Positions 18,913 to 28,207 are shown, numbered from the stretch's first letter. The stretch is DNA of 64,000 bases from a bacterium HR28 (GCA_002898255.1 BEIE01000001.1:930001-994000); one strand, 5' to 3'. Made by a program: numbers and translations. The notes: generated by a model from the sequence alone, not told the origin.

Positions 18913-19539
18913 GGCAACCTCCTCGTCATGCTGCACACGATCCGGCCTCGGACGAACCGGTGACGCCTGGACCTAGACCTGTGCCTCATGCGGAGGTGCA
19001 CTGTCCCCATTCCTTTCCAATCGGGCAACTATGCCCTGCTCCGACTATCGCAAATCCAGGTCTGCGTGTCAAGAACCGCTGGCGTAATTGCGAGGTCATG
19101 CTGCCAGTTGTCTACTGCTTCCAACGTGGGTCGTGCAGGGGTTCAAGGTTGCGATGGTTCCTATCATCACACTGGTCGTTCGACCGTTCATTGGAAGGCG
19201 CCCCCAGCGTACTGCGGCCGTCTCGACAGATCGTGCGTGTGGCCGACGGTCGTGCCGAGGTCAGCAGTGCTGAATGATGACGGGCGTCCGTCAACACTGG
19301 CCTGAAGCTTGCCGTTCCGTGACGAACGGACCGCGACAGGTTAGGTATCGAGCTGCCTCGGGCATGACCAGTGCTCTTTCGAGAATCACCCGCTTTCTCG
19401 AATCACTCCAGCGGCGGGGCGGGGCAAATCCAGTGGCGACCAACTGTCTGGGGGCAGTCTGATGACAGGTTGCCCGATCGGACTGGTCATGGGGTGGGAG
19501 CGTGGTGAAGTGCGGCTGTCCGTGGGAAACACCACGCTA
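18913..19539. other. Stretch without recognisable gene between argF and the Nramp-like gene
   Basis: Over 600 bp with only short open frames on both strands. No structured RNA signature was recognised. It must contain the argF promoter on the minus strand, but I could not assign it with confidence. Confidence 0.35.
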
Positions 19540-19568
19540 TTGACAGTGTCATCAGTTTAGTTTAGAGT
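19540..19568 (+). promoter_or_regulatory. Promoter of the Nramp-like gene
   Basis: TTGACA (19540-19545), 17-bp spacer, TAGAGT (19563-19568). It leaves a leader of about 165 nt before the start codon, long enough for leader control, but no known riboswitch was recognised in it. Confidence 0.55.
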
Positions 19569-19740
19569 ACTAGCGAGCTTCGTCGTAACGCAATGGAACA
19601 AGGGAGCCACCAGGCCTTGTTGACAGTACTCTCGCAGTTCTTGTCGGAAGACGACAGAGTGCGACGCTCTCTTCTTGTGGCTGTACCTGTGCGCCCAAAG
19701 AGCGGGTCGGAGCATTGTGGCCTACAGAGAGGAGGGCTCT

Positions 19741-21267
19741 ATGGCCGTAGCAGGTGACGGTGGTGTTGTGCGTGAGGCGGTACAGATCGGTCGCGGTCGT
19801 CCGCCACTCCCGCTGGTTGATCTCCCGGAGCCTGAGGAGGTGTTCAGGGTTCCGCGGATCGACTTCAAAGCGGCTATCACGGCCGTCATCGGGCCCAGTC
19901 TCATCGCGCTGGGGTTGTCGATCGGTTCGGGTGAATGGCTTCTGGGACCGTTGGCCGTAGCGCAGTACGGCTTTGTTGGGATTGGCTGGGTCATCCTGCT
20001 CTCCGCAGTCTTACAGACGTTTTATAACGTCGAGATCACCCGCTACGTCATGGCGACCGGTGAGGTTCCAGTGCTTGGCTGGGCGCGTGTTCCCCCGGGA
20101 TGGTGGCTGTGGGTACCGGTGGCACTTTTGATGGTGTATTTCGCGAATATCTGGGGAGGCTGGGCTGCGGGGGCCGGCGAGGGACTCTACGTCTTGCTGA
20201 CGGGGAACCTCGTCGACCAGCCGAATGAGCGGACGGCAGCGCGCTGGCTTGCGGTCTTACTGATGGTTATCGTGTTCCTGCTTGTGCTCTTTGGGCGGAA
20301 GATTGCCCGGACACTGGAACTCGTCAATTGGGTCGTCGTCGGTTTTATCCTGATTACCCTACTCCTCGTGAATCTCTTCATTGTGCCGTTTGATACGTGG
20401 TGGACGGCTTTACGTGGTCTCCTCACGCCCGCACTTCCGCCGTCGGGAGTTGATGCGACGCTCCTTGGTGGACTGGCTGGCTACACAGCGCTTGCGTCTG
20501 GACTGAACTGGTACAACATGAATTACTACCGCGACCACGGATACGGCATGGGCGCGCGTGTCGGGTTCATCGCCGGACTGGTCGGTGGCAAACAAGAGGA
20601 AGTGTTGGCCAGTGGTGTCACCTTCCCCGACACAGCGGAGAACGAACGTCGCTGGAAGCGCTGGTTCCGCTTGCTGTTGCTCGACCAGTGGGTCGTGTTC
20701 TTTGGCGGCGCGCTGCTTGGCATGTACCTAACAACACTCCTGGTCTATCACTTGGTGAATCTACCTGGTGTGGAGAAGCCAACGCGGGCAACAATGCCCA
20801 CCTTTGCTGCCGATGTATTGTCGCGGCAATACGGAAGCTTTCTGTACACGTGGGCACTTGTCGTCGGATTCTTCATTCTGTTCAGCACCCAGCTTGGTAT
20901 TTTTGAGTCGTTGGTTCGCAACATGTCGGATGCACTGTATGGTCTGAGTCCTGCTTTCCGTCGAGCGATCGCTGGAGACCCCCGTCGCTTCTATTACCCG
21001 TTCATGATCGTGTTGCTAGTGGTCATCAGCTTCCTGATCTTCCAGGCACTGCCCACGGAGTTGATCCTGATCTCCGCCAACATGTCGAATCTTGGAGCGC
21101 TGGTCTTCCCGTTCCTTCTCATGTACTTGAACCGGCGCTTGCCACGAGCAGCTCGCCTACGCTGGTGGTCGTATGTCCTGCTCGTGGCAAACACGGTGTT
21201 CTTCGGATTCTTCTTCGTGAACTTCTTGTGGACGCAGATCTTTAAGGCGCCACTCGTCAAGTTCTAA
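19741..21267 (+). CDS. Nramp-like divalent metal/proton symporter family protein
   Basis: 508 residues with 11-12 membrane helices. The first helix region (ITAVIGPSLIALGLSIGSGEWLLGPLAVAQYGF) matches the Nramp-type inverted-repeat transporters of Chloroflexota and Planctomycetes, but the classical metal-binding DPGN motif of MntH is not present in this form. Mn2+ or Fe2+ uptake is therefore uncertain, and an amino-acid or other cation role is possible. GAGAGGAGG precedes ATG 19741. It has its own promoter and terminator, so it is monocistronic. Confidence 0.7.
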   Translation: MAVAGDGGVVREAVQIGRGRPPLPLVDLPEPEEVFRVPRIDFKAAITAVIGPSLIALGLSIGSGEWLLGPLAVAQYGFVGIGWVILLSAVLQTFYNVEITRYVMATGEVPVLGWARVPPGWWLWVPVALLMVYFANIWGGWAAGAGEGLYVLLTGNLVDQPNERTAARWLAVLLMVIVFLLVLFGRKIARTLELVNWVVVGFILITLLLVNLFIVPFDTWWTALRGLLTPALPPSGVDATLLGGLAGYTALASGLNWYNMNYYRDHGYGMGARVGFIAGLVGGKQEEVLASGVTFPDTAENERRWKRWFRLLLLDQWVVFFGGALLGMYLTTLLVYHLVNLPGVEKPTRATMPTFAADVLSRQYGSFLYTWALVVGFFILFSTQLGIFESLVRNMSDALYGLSPAFRRAIAGDPRRFYYPFMIVLLVVISFLIFQALPTELILISANMSNLGALVFPFLLMYLNRRLPRAARLRWWSYVLLVANTVFFGFFFVNFLWTQIFKAPLVKF

Positions 21268-21283
21268 TCGGTGACAGGTGTAC

Positions 21284-21314
21284 GCGGCGTACCGGCGGCA
21301 CGCCGGTACGCCGC
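21284..21314 (+). terminator. Terminator-like hairpin after the Nramp-like gene
   Basis: Perfect 14-bp arms GCGGCGTACCGGCG (21284-21297) and complement (21301-21314) around a GCA loop, 16 bp past the stop codon. The following run is only moderately T-rich. Confidence 0.7.
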
Positions 21315-21507
21315 ATTCTCATTGTTCCTCTGCGGAAGGGGACTGCTAGAGGGAAGATTGAGAGTTCCCTGCATCCCCGGTACCGTGAGAGTGATGAGGA
21401 GTTTTGGCTGCCGCGCCAGTGCAGCCTGGGACGTGTCCCCCAGGCTGAGGATGACGCGACACACCGGAAGTTGACGTGGCGGTCAGAGCACGCTAGGCTT
21501 GAAGTCT

Positions 21508-21525
21508 GTGGGTGTGCACACCCAC
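21508..21525. promoter_or_regulatory. 18-bp perfect palindrome in the rplU leader
   Basis: GTGGGTGTGCACACCCAC, 38 bp upstream of the rplU start. It could fold in the leader RNA or bind a protein dimer. A link to ribosomal-protein autoregulation is a guess. Confidence 0.4.
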
Positions 21526-21562
21526 ACGCTGGCACGTGTTTGCCCTCGGGGAAGGAAGAGAC

Positions 21563-21886
21563 GTGTACGCGGTCGTCCGAACGGGTAGCAAACAGTACCG
21601 AGTGCGCGTCGGCGACATCATCGAAGTCGAAAAGCTCCCGGTCGAGCCCGGGCAAGAGGTTACACTCGATGACGTCCTGCTCGTCGAAAAGGACGGGGTA
21701 GTGACAGTCGGGCAGCCAGTCGTGCCGGGCGCCCGGGTTGTGGCGCGAGTGCTCGACCAGGTCAAGGGGCCGAAGCTGATCGTCTTCAAGATGAAGCCGA
21801 AGACGCGCTATCGCCGAAAGACAGGGCATCGTCAGCGCTACACTCGGCTACAGGTGGAGGCAATCGAGCTCGGCGCGGCATCCTGA
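21563..21886 (+). CDS. rplU: 50S ribosomal protein L21
   Basis: 107 residues, full family length: starts [18 protein letters not shown], then the strand region [19 protein letters not shown], and ends in the RNA-binding tail [21 protein letters not shown]. Start taken as GTG 21563 with GGAAGGAAGAG just upstream; residues from an earlier ATG are not L21-like. It binds 23S rRNA. It is the first gene of rplU-rpmA-rpmE. Confidence 0.97.
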   Translation: MYAVVRTGSKQYRVRVGDIIEVEKLPVEPGQEVTLDDVLLVEKDGVVTVGQPVVPGARVVARVLDQVKGPKLIVFKMKPKTRYRRKTGHRQRYTRLQVEAIELGAAS

Positions 21887-21906
21887 ACGAAGGCAGGAGG
21901 CGAACG

Positions 21907-22206
21907 ATGGCACATAAGAAGGGTGGAGGTTCGACGCGGAACGGGCGCGACAGTCGTGCCAAGCGGCTCGGCGTGAAGCGCTTCGATGGGCAGTTTGTTC
22001 GTGCTGGAAGCGTGCTCGTGCGGCAGCGGGGAACCGTCTTTCGCCCGGGTCGCAACGTCGGGATTGGCCGTGACTTCACACTCTTCGCGCTGGTCGATGG
22101 CTTTGTAAAGTTCGAGCCGATCTCACGTGACAAGCGGCGGGTGAGCGTCTATCCCGCGCCAGTCGTCCAGGCACAGCCAGCTGTGGCAGGGAGCGCAGTC
22201 GCATGA
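21907..22206 (+). CDS. rpmA: 50S ribosomal protein L27
   Basis: 99 residues: [20 protein letters not shown], then [22 protein letters not shown] and the typical HPGxNVGxGRD-like stretch ([18 protein letters not shown]). The N terminus needs no cleavage of the kind seen in Firmicutes L27. The C terminus has about 14 extra Ala/Val/Pro-rich residues. It is 20 bp after rplU and overlaps rpmE by 4 bp (ATGA). Confidence 0.97.
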   Translation: MAHKKGGGSTRNGRDSRAKRLGVKRFDGQFVRAGSVLVRQRGTVFRPGRNVGIGRDFTLFALVDGFVKFEPISRDKRRVSVYPAPVVQAQPAVAGSAVA

Positions 22207-22523
22207 AGAAGGGGATCCATCCACAATACTATCCCCAAGCAACGGTGATCTGCACGTGCGGCAATACATGGACGACGGGCTCGACGAAGCCGGTCCTGCG
22301 GATTGAGCTGTGCCCCAAGTGTCACCCGTTCTTCACCGGCGAGCAGAAGATTGTCGACACGGCTGGGCAAGTTGAGCGCTACATGCGCCGCTTGGAGAAG
22401 GCGCAAGCTCAGCCGCGCAAGAAGAAGGAAGAACGGCGGCGCAAGCGGCTCGAGCGGCGGGCGCTGCTTGTTGAGCGCGAAGAGGGGCAGGAAGTCGCGC
22501 AGACGGCTGAAGGCGAGGCCTGA
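22203..22523 (+). CDS. rpmE: 50S ribosomal protein L31, Cys-containing type, with basic C-terminal extension
   Basis: 106 residues. The core ([23 protein letters not shown]... [24 protein letters not shown]) carries the CxC and CxxC zinc ligands of the zinc-binding L31 type. The normal protein ends near residue 70; here about 36 additional charged residues ([14 protein letters not shown]..., then acidic) follow, probably helical. Overlaps rpmA by 4 bp. Confidence 0.95.
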   Translation: MKKGIHPQYYPQATVICTCGNTWTTGSTKPVLRIELCPKCHPFFTGEQKIVDTAGQVERYMRRLEKAQAQPRKKKEERRRKRLERRALLVEREEGQEVAQTAEGEA

Positions 22524-22542
22524 TCGCTGTTCGGTTCTCCAG

Positions 22543-22553
22543 TATGCTATACT
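22543..22553 (+). promoter_or_regulatory. Extended -10 promoter upstream of the 69-residue gene
   Basis: TATGCTATACT contains TGN-TATACT at 22545-22553; no good -35 is visible, as usual for extended -10 promoters. Start codon is 84 bp downstream. Confidence 0.5.
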
Positions 22554-22636
22554 TTCGGTGCGAGTCGTCCGAGTTTCTCCTATTGATGGCGACTCGACAC
22601 CGCGCGCGGGGGCGCGCGTGGACAGGGAGGCGGGTC

Positions 22637-22846
22637 ATGACAGGTTTCAAGGCACTGACGCCGCGCCCCGAAGAGCAGGCCGAGCAGATGTGGCTCGAAG
22701 AGCTGGGCTTTACGCCTGAGCAGATCGCTCGCCTGCGCGAGCTGCGGGACATGTACCCCTACATCGAGTACATGGATTCGCGCAAGCAGTGGAATCGGTT
22801 GCGCTTCGTCAAGTGGCTCTACTCGCGGGGGGCGATCCCGCGCTAA
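22637..22846 (+). CDS. Small conserved-looking hypothetical protein
   Basis: 69 residues: acidic-basic helical protein with LEELGFTPEQIARLRELRDMYPYIEYMDSRKQWNRLRF-type sequence, ending RGAIPR. ATG 22637 is preceded by AGGGAGG. It has its own promoter and a clear terminator, which supports a real gene. I do not recognise the family. It sits between ribosomal-protein genes and ferredoxin. Confidence 0.65.
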   Translation: MTGFKALTPRPEEQAEQMWLEELGFTPEQIARLRELRDMYPYIEYMDSRKQWNRLRFVKWLYSRGAIPR

Positions 22847-22865
22847 TAGTGACTGTTGTGGGCAA

Positions 22866-22902
22866 CGCGGGGTTTATCGCCATGCCCCGCGTTTTTGTTT
22901 TC
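22866..22902 (+). terminator. Rho-independent terminator after the 69-residue gene
   Basis: Arms CGCGGGG (22866-22872) and CCCCGCG (22885-22891) followed directly by TTTTTGTTTTC. Confidence 0.85.
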
Positions 22903-22994
22903 GAGTCTTCACCAGAGTACACTTGCTGCACAACCAACGGCGGTTGGCGCGCGCCCGCGACGGCGCACAGACGGAGGGTGGAGGAGCAACACCG

Positions 22995-23246
22995 ATGACA
23001 TACGTGATCGCAGAGCCCTGCATCGGCGTGAAGGATGCCTCCTGTGTCGAAGTGTGCCCAGTCGACTGCATCAAGTCTGATCCGGAGGCAGATCAGTACT
23101 TCATCAATCCCGACGAATGCATCGACTGCGGTGTCTGTGCTGAAGTCTGCCCGGTCGAGGCGATTTACTTCGAGGACGATCTCCCCGAACAGTGGCGACA
23201 TTACCTGCAGAAGAACCGCGAGTACTTCCAGAAGCAGCGTGTGTAG
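22995..23246 (+). CDS. fdxA: 7Fe ferredoxin ([3Fe-4S]/[4Fe-4S])
   Basis: 83 residues. Cys at 9, 17, 21, 25, 42, 45, 48 and 52 follow the spacing of Thermus and Azotobacter 7Fe ferredoxins (C-x7-C-x3-CP ... CIDCGVC-x3-CP). Cys9, 17 and 52 would hold the 3Fe cluster, and Cys21, 42, 45 and 48 the 4Fe cluster. The C-terminal LPEQWRHYLQKNREYF tail is also typical. Cytosolic electron carrier, partner unknown. GGAGGGTGGAGGAG precedes the start. Confidence 0.93.
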   Translation: MTYVIAEPCIGVKDASCVEVCPVDCIKSDPEADQYFINPDECIDCGVCAEVCPVEAIYFEDDLPEQWRHYLQKNREYFQKQRV

Positions 23247-23274
23247 TACGACTGAGATCGGAACCGAAAACAGG

Positions 23275-23297
23275 GCGGGCGGGGATTCCCCGCCCGC
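23275..23297. terminator. Bidirectional terminator between ferredoxin and aminomutase-like gene
   Basis: 10-bp GC arms GCGGGCGGGG (23275-23284) and complement (23288-23297) with an ATT loop, between convergent genes; T-rich on the plus strand (TCGTTGTTCTTC) and A-rich to the left for the minus strand (AAAA at 23266). Confidence 0.8.
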
Positions 23298-23327
23298 TCG
23301 TTGTTCTTCTCGCGAGGGTGCAAACGT

Positions 23328-24746
23328 TTACTGCGCGATACCCGGCATGGCGAGACTGGCCTGGTCGGTTACCGGCTGTTCACGGAGCGAGCGTGCCACT
23401 TCCAGCGCAGCCTCATGCGCAGCTTCCAGTGTTGCGCGCACATCGGCCTCGCTGTGGGCCGTGGAAATAAACCACCGCTCCAAGTGATAGGGGTGGAAGT
23501 AGACGCCGCGCTTGAGCATCGCACGGTGGAATCGATCGTAAATATCAATACTCGTGTACGCATGTGCCTCGCGATAGTTGCGGATCCGATCCAGCGCGGG
23601 AGCATTCGGCTTGGCGAAGAAGATGTGCCACACCGGGCCAATCCCTTGGACGATGCAACGCAACCCTGCAGCCTCACAGGCCTCGCGAAGCCCCTCCCGG
23701 AGGCGTTCGCCAAAGCCGTCCAGGATGGCCCACAGCTCCTGGCGTCGTGTCTTCATCTCGGTCAGAACCGCGCGAGCAGCGGCCAGCGCTAGCACATTCG
23801 CGGTGTAGGTACCGCCATGCATCACCTGATTCGTTGCTTCCAGCTGCATCACTTCGCGTGAACCGCCGAAGGCGGCGATTGGGAAACCGGCTCCCAGCGC
23901 CTTGGCGTAGGTCGCGATGTCTGGAATCACGCCGAGTCGCTCTTGTGCTCCCCCTGGCGCTAGGCGAAAGCCAGTGATCACCTCATCGAAGATGAGCAGT
24001 GCACCATACGCGCGGGTGATTTCGCGGAGGAACTCCAGGTATCCAGGCTCGGGGAGGATCACACCTGAATTGCACTGAACTGGCTCGACCAGGACACCAG
24101 CGATCTCGTGCCCATGCTCCAGGAAGAGCCGCTCCAGACTCTCACGATCGTTGTACTGCGCGATGAGGAGCGCGTCGCCATAGACCTCGGGGATGCCTCG
24201 CGAACCAGGAATTGGCCGTGGACTGTAGGGCCGCAGTTGCGGGCGCCACACGTCGGGGTGACTCGACCACAGGTGTGTATCGGCCCAGCCGTGATAGGCC
24301 CCCTCCATCTGGACGATCTTCGGCCGACCGGTGTAGGCGCGAGCGAGACGGGCAGCCGCCATCGTTGCCTCGGTACCGGAGTTGGCGAACCGCAGGAGCT
24401 CGACCCCTGGCACCAGCTCGGTGAACAGCTCGCCGACTTCGGCATCCAGTTCATAGGGGAAGGTTGCTATAGTGCCGTATCGTTCGATCGCTTCGATGAC
24501 GGCTTGGATCACGCGCCGTGGCTTATGACCGAAGATGAGGGGGCCGTAACCCAGACTGTAGTCGATGTACTCGTGGCCATCGACATCCCAGAAGTGGGAA
24601 CCCTCACCGTGGGAGAAGCAGAGTTCAAGGCCTTTCTTTAAACGCGCGTAAGAGCTTTCGCCGCCAGCGATTGTCTGGCTAATTCGTTCAAACAGCTTCC
24701 TACTCTGGGCGAAATAGTGGTCGCCCAGCAAAAGATCGGTACTCAT
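23328..24746 (-). CDS. Class III PLP aminotransferase, glutamate-1-semialdehyde 2,1-aminomutase-like
   Basis: 472 residues. PLP fold type I: HFWDVDGHEYIDYSLGYGPLIFGH, the phosphate-binding FANSGTEATMAAARLARAYTGR, LVEPVQCNSGVILP, LIFDEVITGFRLAPGGAQE and the PLP lysine in TYAKALGAGFPIAAFGG. The HGGTYTANVLA segment is typical of GSA aminomutase relatives. Longer (472) than canonical HemL (about 430), so a paralogue acting on another amino compound is possible; no heme genes are adjacent except hemW far away. Start at 24746 preceded by GGAGGG; the frame extends to 25064 without family similarity. Confidence 0.85.
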   Translation of the reverse strand: MSTDLLLGDHYFAQSRKLFERISQTIAGGESSYARLKKGLELCFSHGEGSHFWDVDGHEYIDYSLGYGPLIFGHKPRRVIQAVIEAIERYGTIATFPYELDAEVGELFTELVPGVELLRFANSGTEATMAAARLARAYTGRPKIVQMEGAYHGWADTHLWSSHPDVWRPQLRPYSPRPIPGSRGIPEVYGDALLIAQYNDRESLERLFLEHGHEIAGVLVEPVQCNSGVILPEPGYLEFLREITRAYGALLIFDEVITGFRLAPGGAQERLGVIPDIATYAKALGAGFPIAAFGGSREVMQLEATNQVMHGGTYTANVLALAAARAVLTEMKTRRQELWAILDGFGERLREGLREACEAAGLRCIVQGIGPVWHIFFAKPNAPALDRIRNYREAHAYTSIDIYDRFHRAMLKRGVYFHPYHLERWFISTAHSEADVRATLEAAHEAALEVARSLREQPVTDQASLAMPGIAQ

Positions 24747-25374
24747 ACAGTCCCTCCATGGTTGACCCAATGGCTGCGCAGTCACGGGGGCAGCCACGCC
24801 CGGGCGTATCCAGCCTGACGGTGGGTGACAGAGCGGGGCACCGTCGTGAGGTGGACCGCACGACCACAGTCTACGCGAGCCCCCGGGGGAGTTGTCAAGG
24901 TGCCGAAACAGGATCGGCGAGGGAGAAAAAACGCGCCTCTCGGCGCATTGTAGTCCTGAATGAGGGTCTTGGGACGTGGCACATGACCCGACTCCTAACA
25001 GGGCTCCAGAAAGCGCGAAGCACATCAGGAAGCGAAGGATTGGCAGGGACGATCGATAAGACAATGCCGTTGTGCTCCAGTGATCACAGAATGTTTGTTG
25101 CTTGGCAAGGAAAAGGGCGCGACGGGTGTCTCTTGCGGGGGCATAGGAATCCCCTCCGGGCTGCGCGCAGCGATGTGACTGTGCTCCTCGTCTCGCGATG
25201 CCATGGGTCTCCCGTGTGAGCTGGGAGGGAATACGAGTCGATCACCTATGGTTGGCTGCCCCGAAAAGGGTATAGGTGGGGTGAACAAGGTGCAACGAGC
25301 CACCCCCGAGTCCCACCGCCTGCTACGCTTACGTCGACGTAGGCTTGTCACGAAGGTTCCTGAGGAGGGTCACC
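24747..25374. other. Divergent intergenic stretch upstream of the predicted selenoprotein
   Basis: About 630 bp without a supportable gene. It contains a 12-bp palindrome TACGTCGACGTA (25330-25341) 34 bp upstream of the selenoprotein start, possibly an operator. I could not assign promoters with confidence. Confidence 0.35.
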
Positions 25375-26877
25375 GTGCGACGATGGGACGAGGAGTATGG
25401 TGCAGTACGCGCACCGGATTTCCCTACCGGGCTCACATGGTTCAACGTTCGCCGACCGGTCACGCTTGCTGACCTGCGTGGTCGCCTGGTGATCCTGGAT
25501 TTCTGGACATACTGCTGAATCAATTGCCTGCACGTCCTGCCCGCGTTGCGGGCGGTGGAGGAGCGGTATCCGGCGCAGGTTGTCGTCATCGGTGTTCACT
25601 CGCCAAAGTTCCCGAACGAGCGTGAGCCGGCAAACGTGCGGCAAGCGATCCTCCGCGAGGACATCGCGCATCCGGTCGTGCACGACCCGGAGTTGCTCCT
25701 CTGGAGGAGGTATGCCGTGCGGGCATGGCCGACGCTCGTCTTTGTCGGCCCTGATGGTCGTATTCTCGGGGTTCACGAGGGGGAGATACCGGTTGAGAGC
25801 CTGGTGCGGGCGGTTGCGCAACTACTTGCCCGCGCCGGTGTGACAGAAGCAAGTCCGCTCGATTTCCTGGCGCCTGAGCAGCGTCCGCGCACGCCACTCG
25901 CATTTCCGGGAAAGCTCGCTGTCAGCGAGGCGCGTGATCGGCTCGTAGTGAGCGATACAGGGCACCACCGGCTGGTGGTGGCGGCACTTGACGGGACAGT
26001 CTACCAGGTGATCGGCGATGGAACACCCGGTCTGCGCGATGGCTCGCTCGATGAGGCGCGCTTCTGCGAACCGCAGGGGGTCTTTCTCCACGGCGATCTC
26101 TGCTTTGTTGCTGATCGCGGCAACCATGCGATCCGTCGCGTCGATCTGGCACGGGGTGTCGTAGAGACGATCGCAGGAACGGGACGTTTAGGGCATGGCT
26201 TTCCAAGCGCTGGTCCAGCGCGCCAACTCGATCTTCGCTCACCGTGGGCGCTCTGGTATCGAGACGGTTTCCTGTTCGTCGCGATGGCTGGTAGTCACCA
26301 GATCTGGGTATTGGATCTGGCCACGGGACTCTTTCAGCCCTATGCCGGCTCCGGCATGGAAGGGATTCAGGGCGGACCTCTCGACCGTGCCTGGTTCGCC
26401 CAGCCATCTGGTCTGACAAGCGATGGGCACGTCCTCTACGTTGCCTGTCCGGAAGCAAGCGCAGTCCGAACGGTCGATCTGCCTGGGACCCCGAACCCGA
26501 AAGTTGGGCGGCTCGTTGGGACCGGTCTCTTTGACTTCGGCGATCGGGATGGGACGGGTGATGCGGTGCGCTTGCAGCATCCGCTCGATGTCGCCTGGTC
26601 GGGCCGGGAGCTCCTGGTCGCCGATACCTACAATCACAAGGTGAAGCGTCTCGATCCCACAACGCGGACGTGCATGACGTGGGCTGGCGACGGACATCCA
26701 GGTCATGAGGACGGGCCGCTCGAGCGCGCCCGATTCTGGGAGCCGGGCGGGCTAGCCGTCGCGGGAGATCGGGTCTTTGTCGCCGACACGAATCAGCATG
26801 CCGTCCGTGTGATTGACCAGGTGCGGGGTGTGGTGTGGACGTTGGAACTGCGTGGACTGACACCGCCAGGAGGCTGA
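25375..26877 (+). CDS. NHLRC2-like thioredoxin/NHL-repeat protein, predicted selenoprotein (Sec at in-frame TGA)
   Basis: 500 residues if TGA at 25516-25518 is read as selenocysteine (residue 48). GTG 25375 follows GAGGAGGG. The N-terminal thioredoxin-like domain reads [24 protein letters not shown], where NHLRC2 relatives have FTYCCINCLH; the Sec replaces the first Cys of the CxxC pair, giving UxxC. Similarity continues uninterrupted after the TGA ([37 protein letters not shown]), then an NHL beta-propeller ([63 protein letters not shown]). A SECIS-like hairpin follows the TGA. The alternative is a nonsense mutation or sequencing error. Confidence 0.75.
25537..25555 (+). promoter_or_regulatory. 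Putative bacterial SECIS hairpin
   Basis: Stem CTGCCCGC (25537-25544, one T-G wobble) pairs with GCGGGCGG (25548-25555) around loop GTT (25545-25547). The loop guanosine is 27 nt after the TGA. Bacterial SECIS elements are known to have a short stem, a small loop with G in its first two positions, and a UGA-to-loop distance of roughly 16-37 nt; all are met. Confidence 0.6.
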
Positions 26878-26878
26878 A

Positions 26879-27874
26879 GTGAGGAATCCAGCGATGGTGC
26901 GCTCGTCGATCCGACTCGCTTTCATTGGTGACGTGATGCTCGGACGGCTGGTCAACCGCGTGCTGCGCGACGTGCCACCATCCTATGTCTGGGGCGATGT
27001 GCTACCGGTGCTCCTCTCGGCTGATGCGCGGATTGCGAACCTCGAATGCGTCCTCTCTGACCGTGGTGAGCCCTGGCCAGGAAAGCTCTTCGTCTTTCGG
27101 AGCGACCGCAAGAACGTCGCTGTGCTGACGACAGCGCAGATCACGGCCGTTTCACTTGCCAACAACCATGTGCTCGACTTCGGCGACATGGCGCTTGAGG
27201 AGATGCTAGAAACACTGGATGAAGCCGGAATCGCTCATGCCGGTGCCGGGCGCGACGCACAGGAGGCGCGGCGGCCAGCTACTTTTGTGGTCTCCGGCAT
27301 ACGCTGTGCCCTCATCGCCGCGACGGACAACGAGCCGGACTGGGAAGCGGGACCGAACAGCCCTGGCGTGTTTTATGTGCCCTGTGACCCTGGGGACACG
27401 CGTTTTCAAACACTCTGCGAACTCGTTCGCCAGGCCGCTGCGAGCCATGACCTCGTTATCGTCTCTTATCACTGGGGCCCGAACTGGGGTGAGCGACCAC
27501 TTCCCGAGCATGTGCGGGTTGGGCGTGCACTGGTCGAAGCGGGAGCGCGCATCGTGTACGGGCATAGCGCACACATCACACGTGGAGTGGAGTTCTACCG
27601 CGGGGGAGCGATTCTCTATAGTTGTGGCGACTTCGTCGATGACTACGCGGTGGATGAAGTCGAGCGGAATGACGAGTCGTTCGTCTTTACGGTAGTGATG
27701 GACGGTACGACGCTCCGTGAGCTTCAGCTTGTCCCGACGATCATCGCCGACTTTCAGGCTCGCCGCCCTGATCCGATCCGGGCAGCACGCCAGTCCGAAC
27801 GGATGCGCCGCCTGTGCGCCGAGCTTGGCACTCGCGTCGAGATTGTGCCGGAAGGATTGCGTCTTCTCCCCTGA
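26879..27874 (+). CDS. CapA-family (metallophosphatase-like) protein
   Basis: 331 residues. The CapA/PgsA pattern is clear: LAFIGDVMLGR near the start, ADARIANLECVLSD, VSLANNHVLDFGDMALEEML, HAGAG, VIVSYHWGPNW, YGHSAHITRGVEFYRGGAILYSCGDFV. These give the Asp/Asn/His ligands of the calcineurin-like fold. The best-known member takes part in poly-gamma-glutamate synthesis, but most homologues are of unknown substrate and no capBC genes are present. GTG 26879 has AGGAGG 5 bp upstream; ATG 26894 with GTGAGGA is an alternative. One base separates it from the selenoprotein stop, so both are co-translated. Confidence 0.85.
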   Translation: MRNPAMVRSSIRLAFIGDVMLGRLVNRVLRDVPPSYVWGDVLPVLLSADARIANLECVLSDRGEPWPGKLFVFRSDRKNVAVLTTAQITAVSLANNHVLDFGDMALEEMLETLDEAGIAHAGAGRDAQEARRPATFVVSGIRCALIAATDNEPDWEAGPNSPGVFYVPCDPGDTRFQTLCELVRQAAASHDLVIVSYHWGPNWGERPLPEHVRVGRALVEAGARIVYGHSAHITRGVEFYRGGAILYSCGDFVDDYAVDEVERNDESFVFTVVMDGTTLRELQLVPTIIADFQARRPDPIRAARQSERMRRLCAELGTRVEIVPEGLRLLP

Positions 27875-28207
27875 GGAGGGCAGCTTTTGGCTGCGTCCCA
27901 GTGGTCGGATGCCGCTGGCTTTACCACTATCACCGAGTCAACGGTGGCAAGTCCGCAGCAGAGTGATTGATCTCCCGGGAGTTCATGTCTTGCTCGCTGC
28001 GTAACTCGGGGGCTCTTGGTAAGACAGAACAGCAGAGTTTCCCACGCATCAGCGTACCAGACGGTCTGCTCTCCTGGGTGCTGCCGCTGGCGGTGGTAAT
28101 CGATTCCTCGCTCTTCTGCGACGCGGTGGCGCAGAGAGTCTGTATCCTTTCTGGCGTCCGGAGTGATCACCCTGTCTCGATACGATAGTAGGGTCGTGTG
28201 CGCCGTG
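27875..28207. other. Stretch without recognisable gene before csoR
   Basis: About 330 bp; only short, unsupported open frames. Nothing recognised. Confidence 0.35.

Noticed and set aside
25546-26877. Gene starting after the TGA (GTG at 25546) as a normal NHL protein
   Set aside because: It would cut off the thioredoxin active-site half, which is well conserved upstream of the TGA and preceded by a good ribosome site at 25375.
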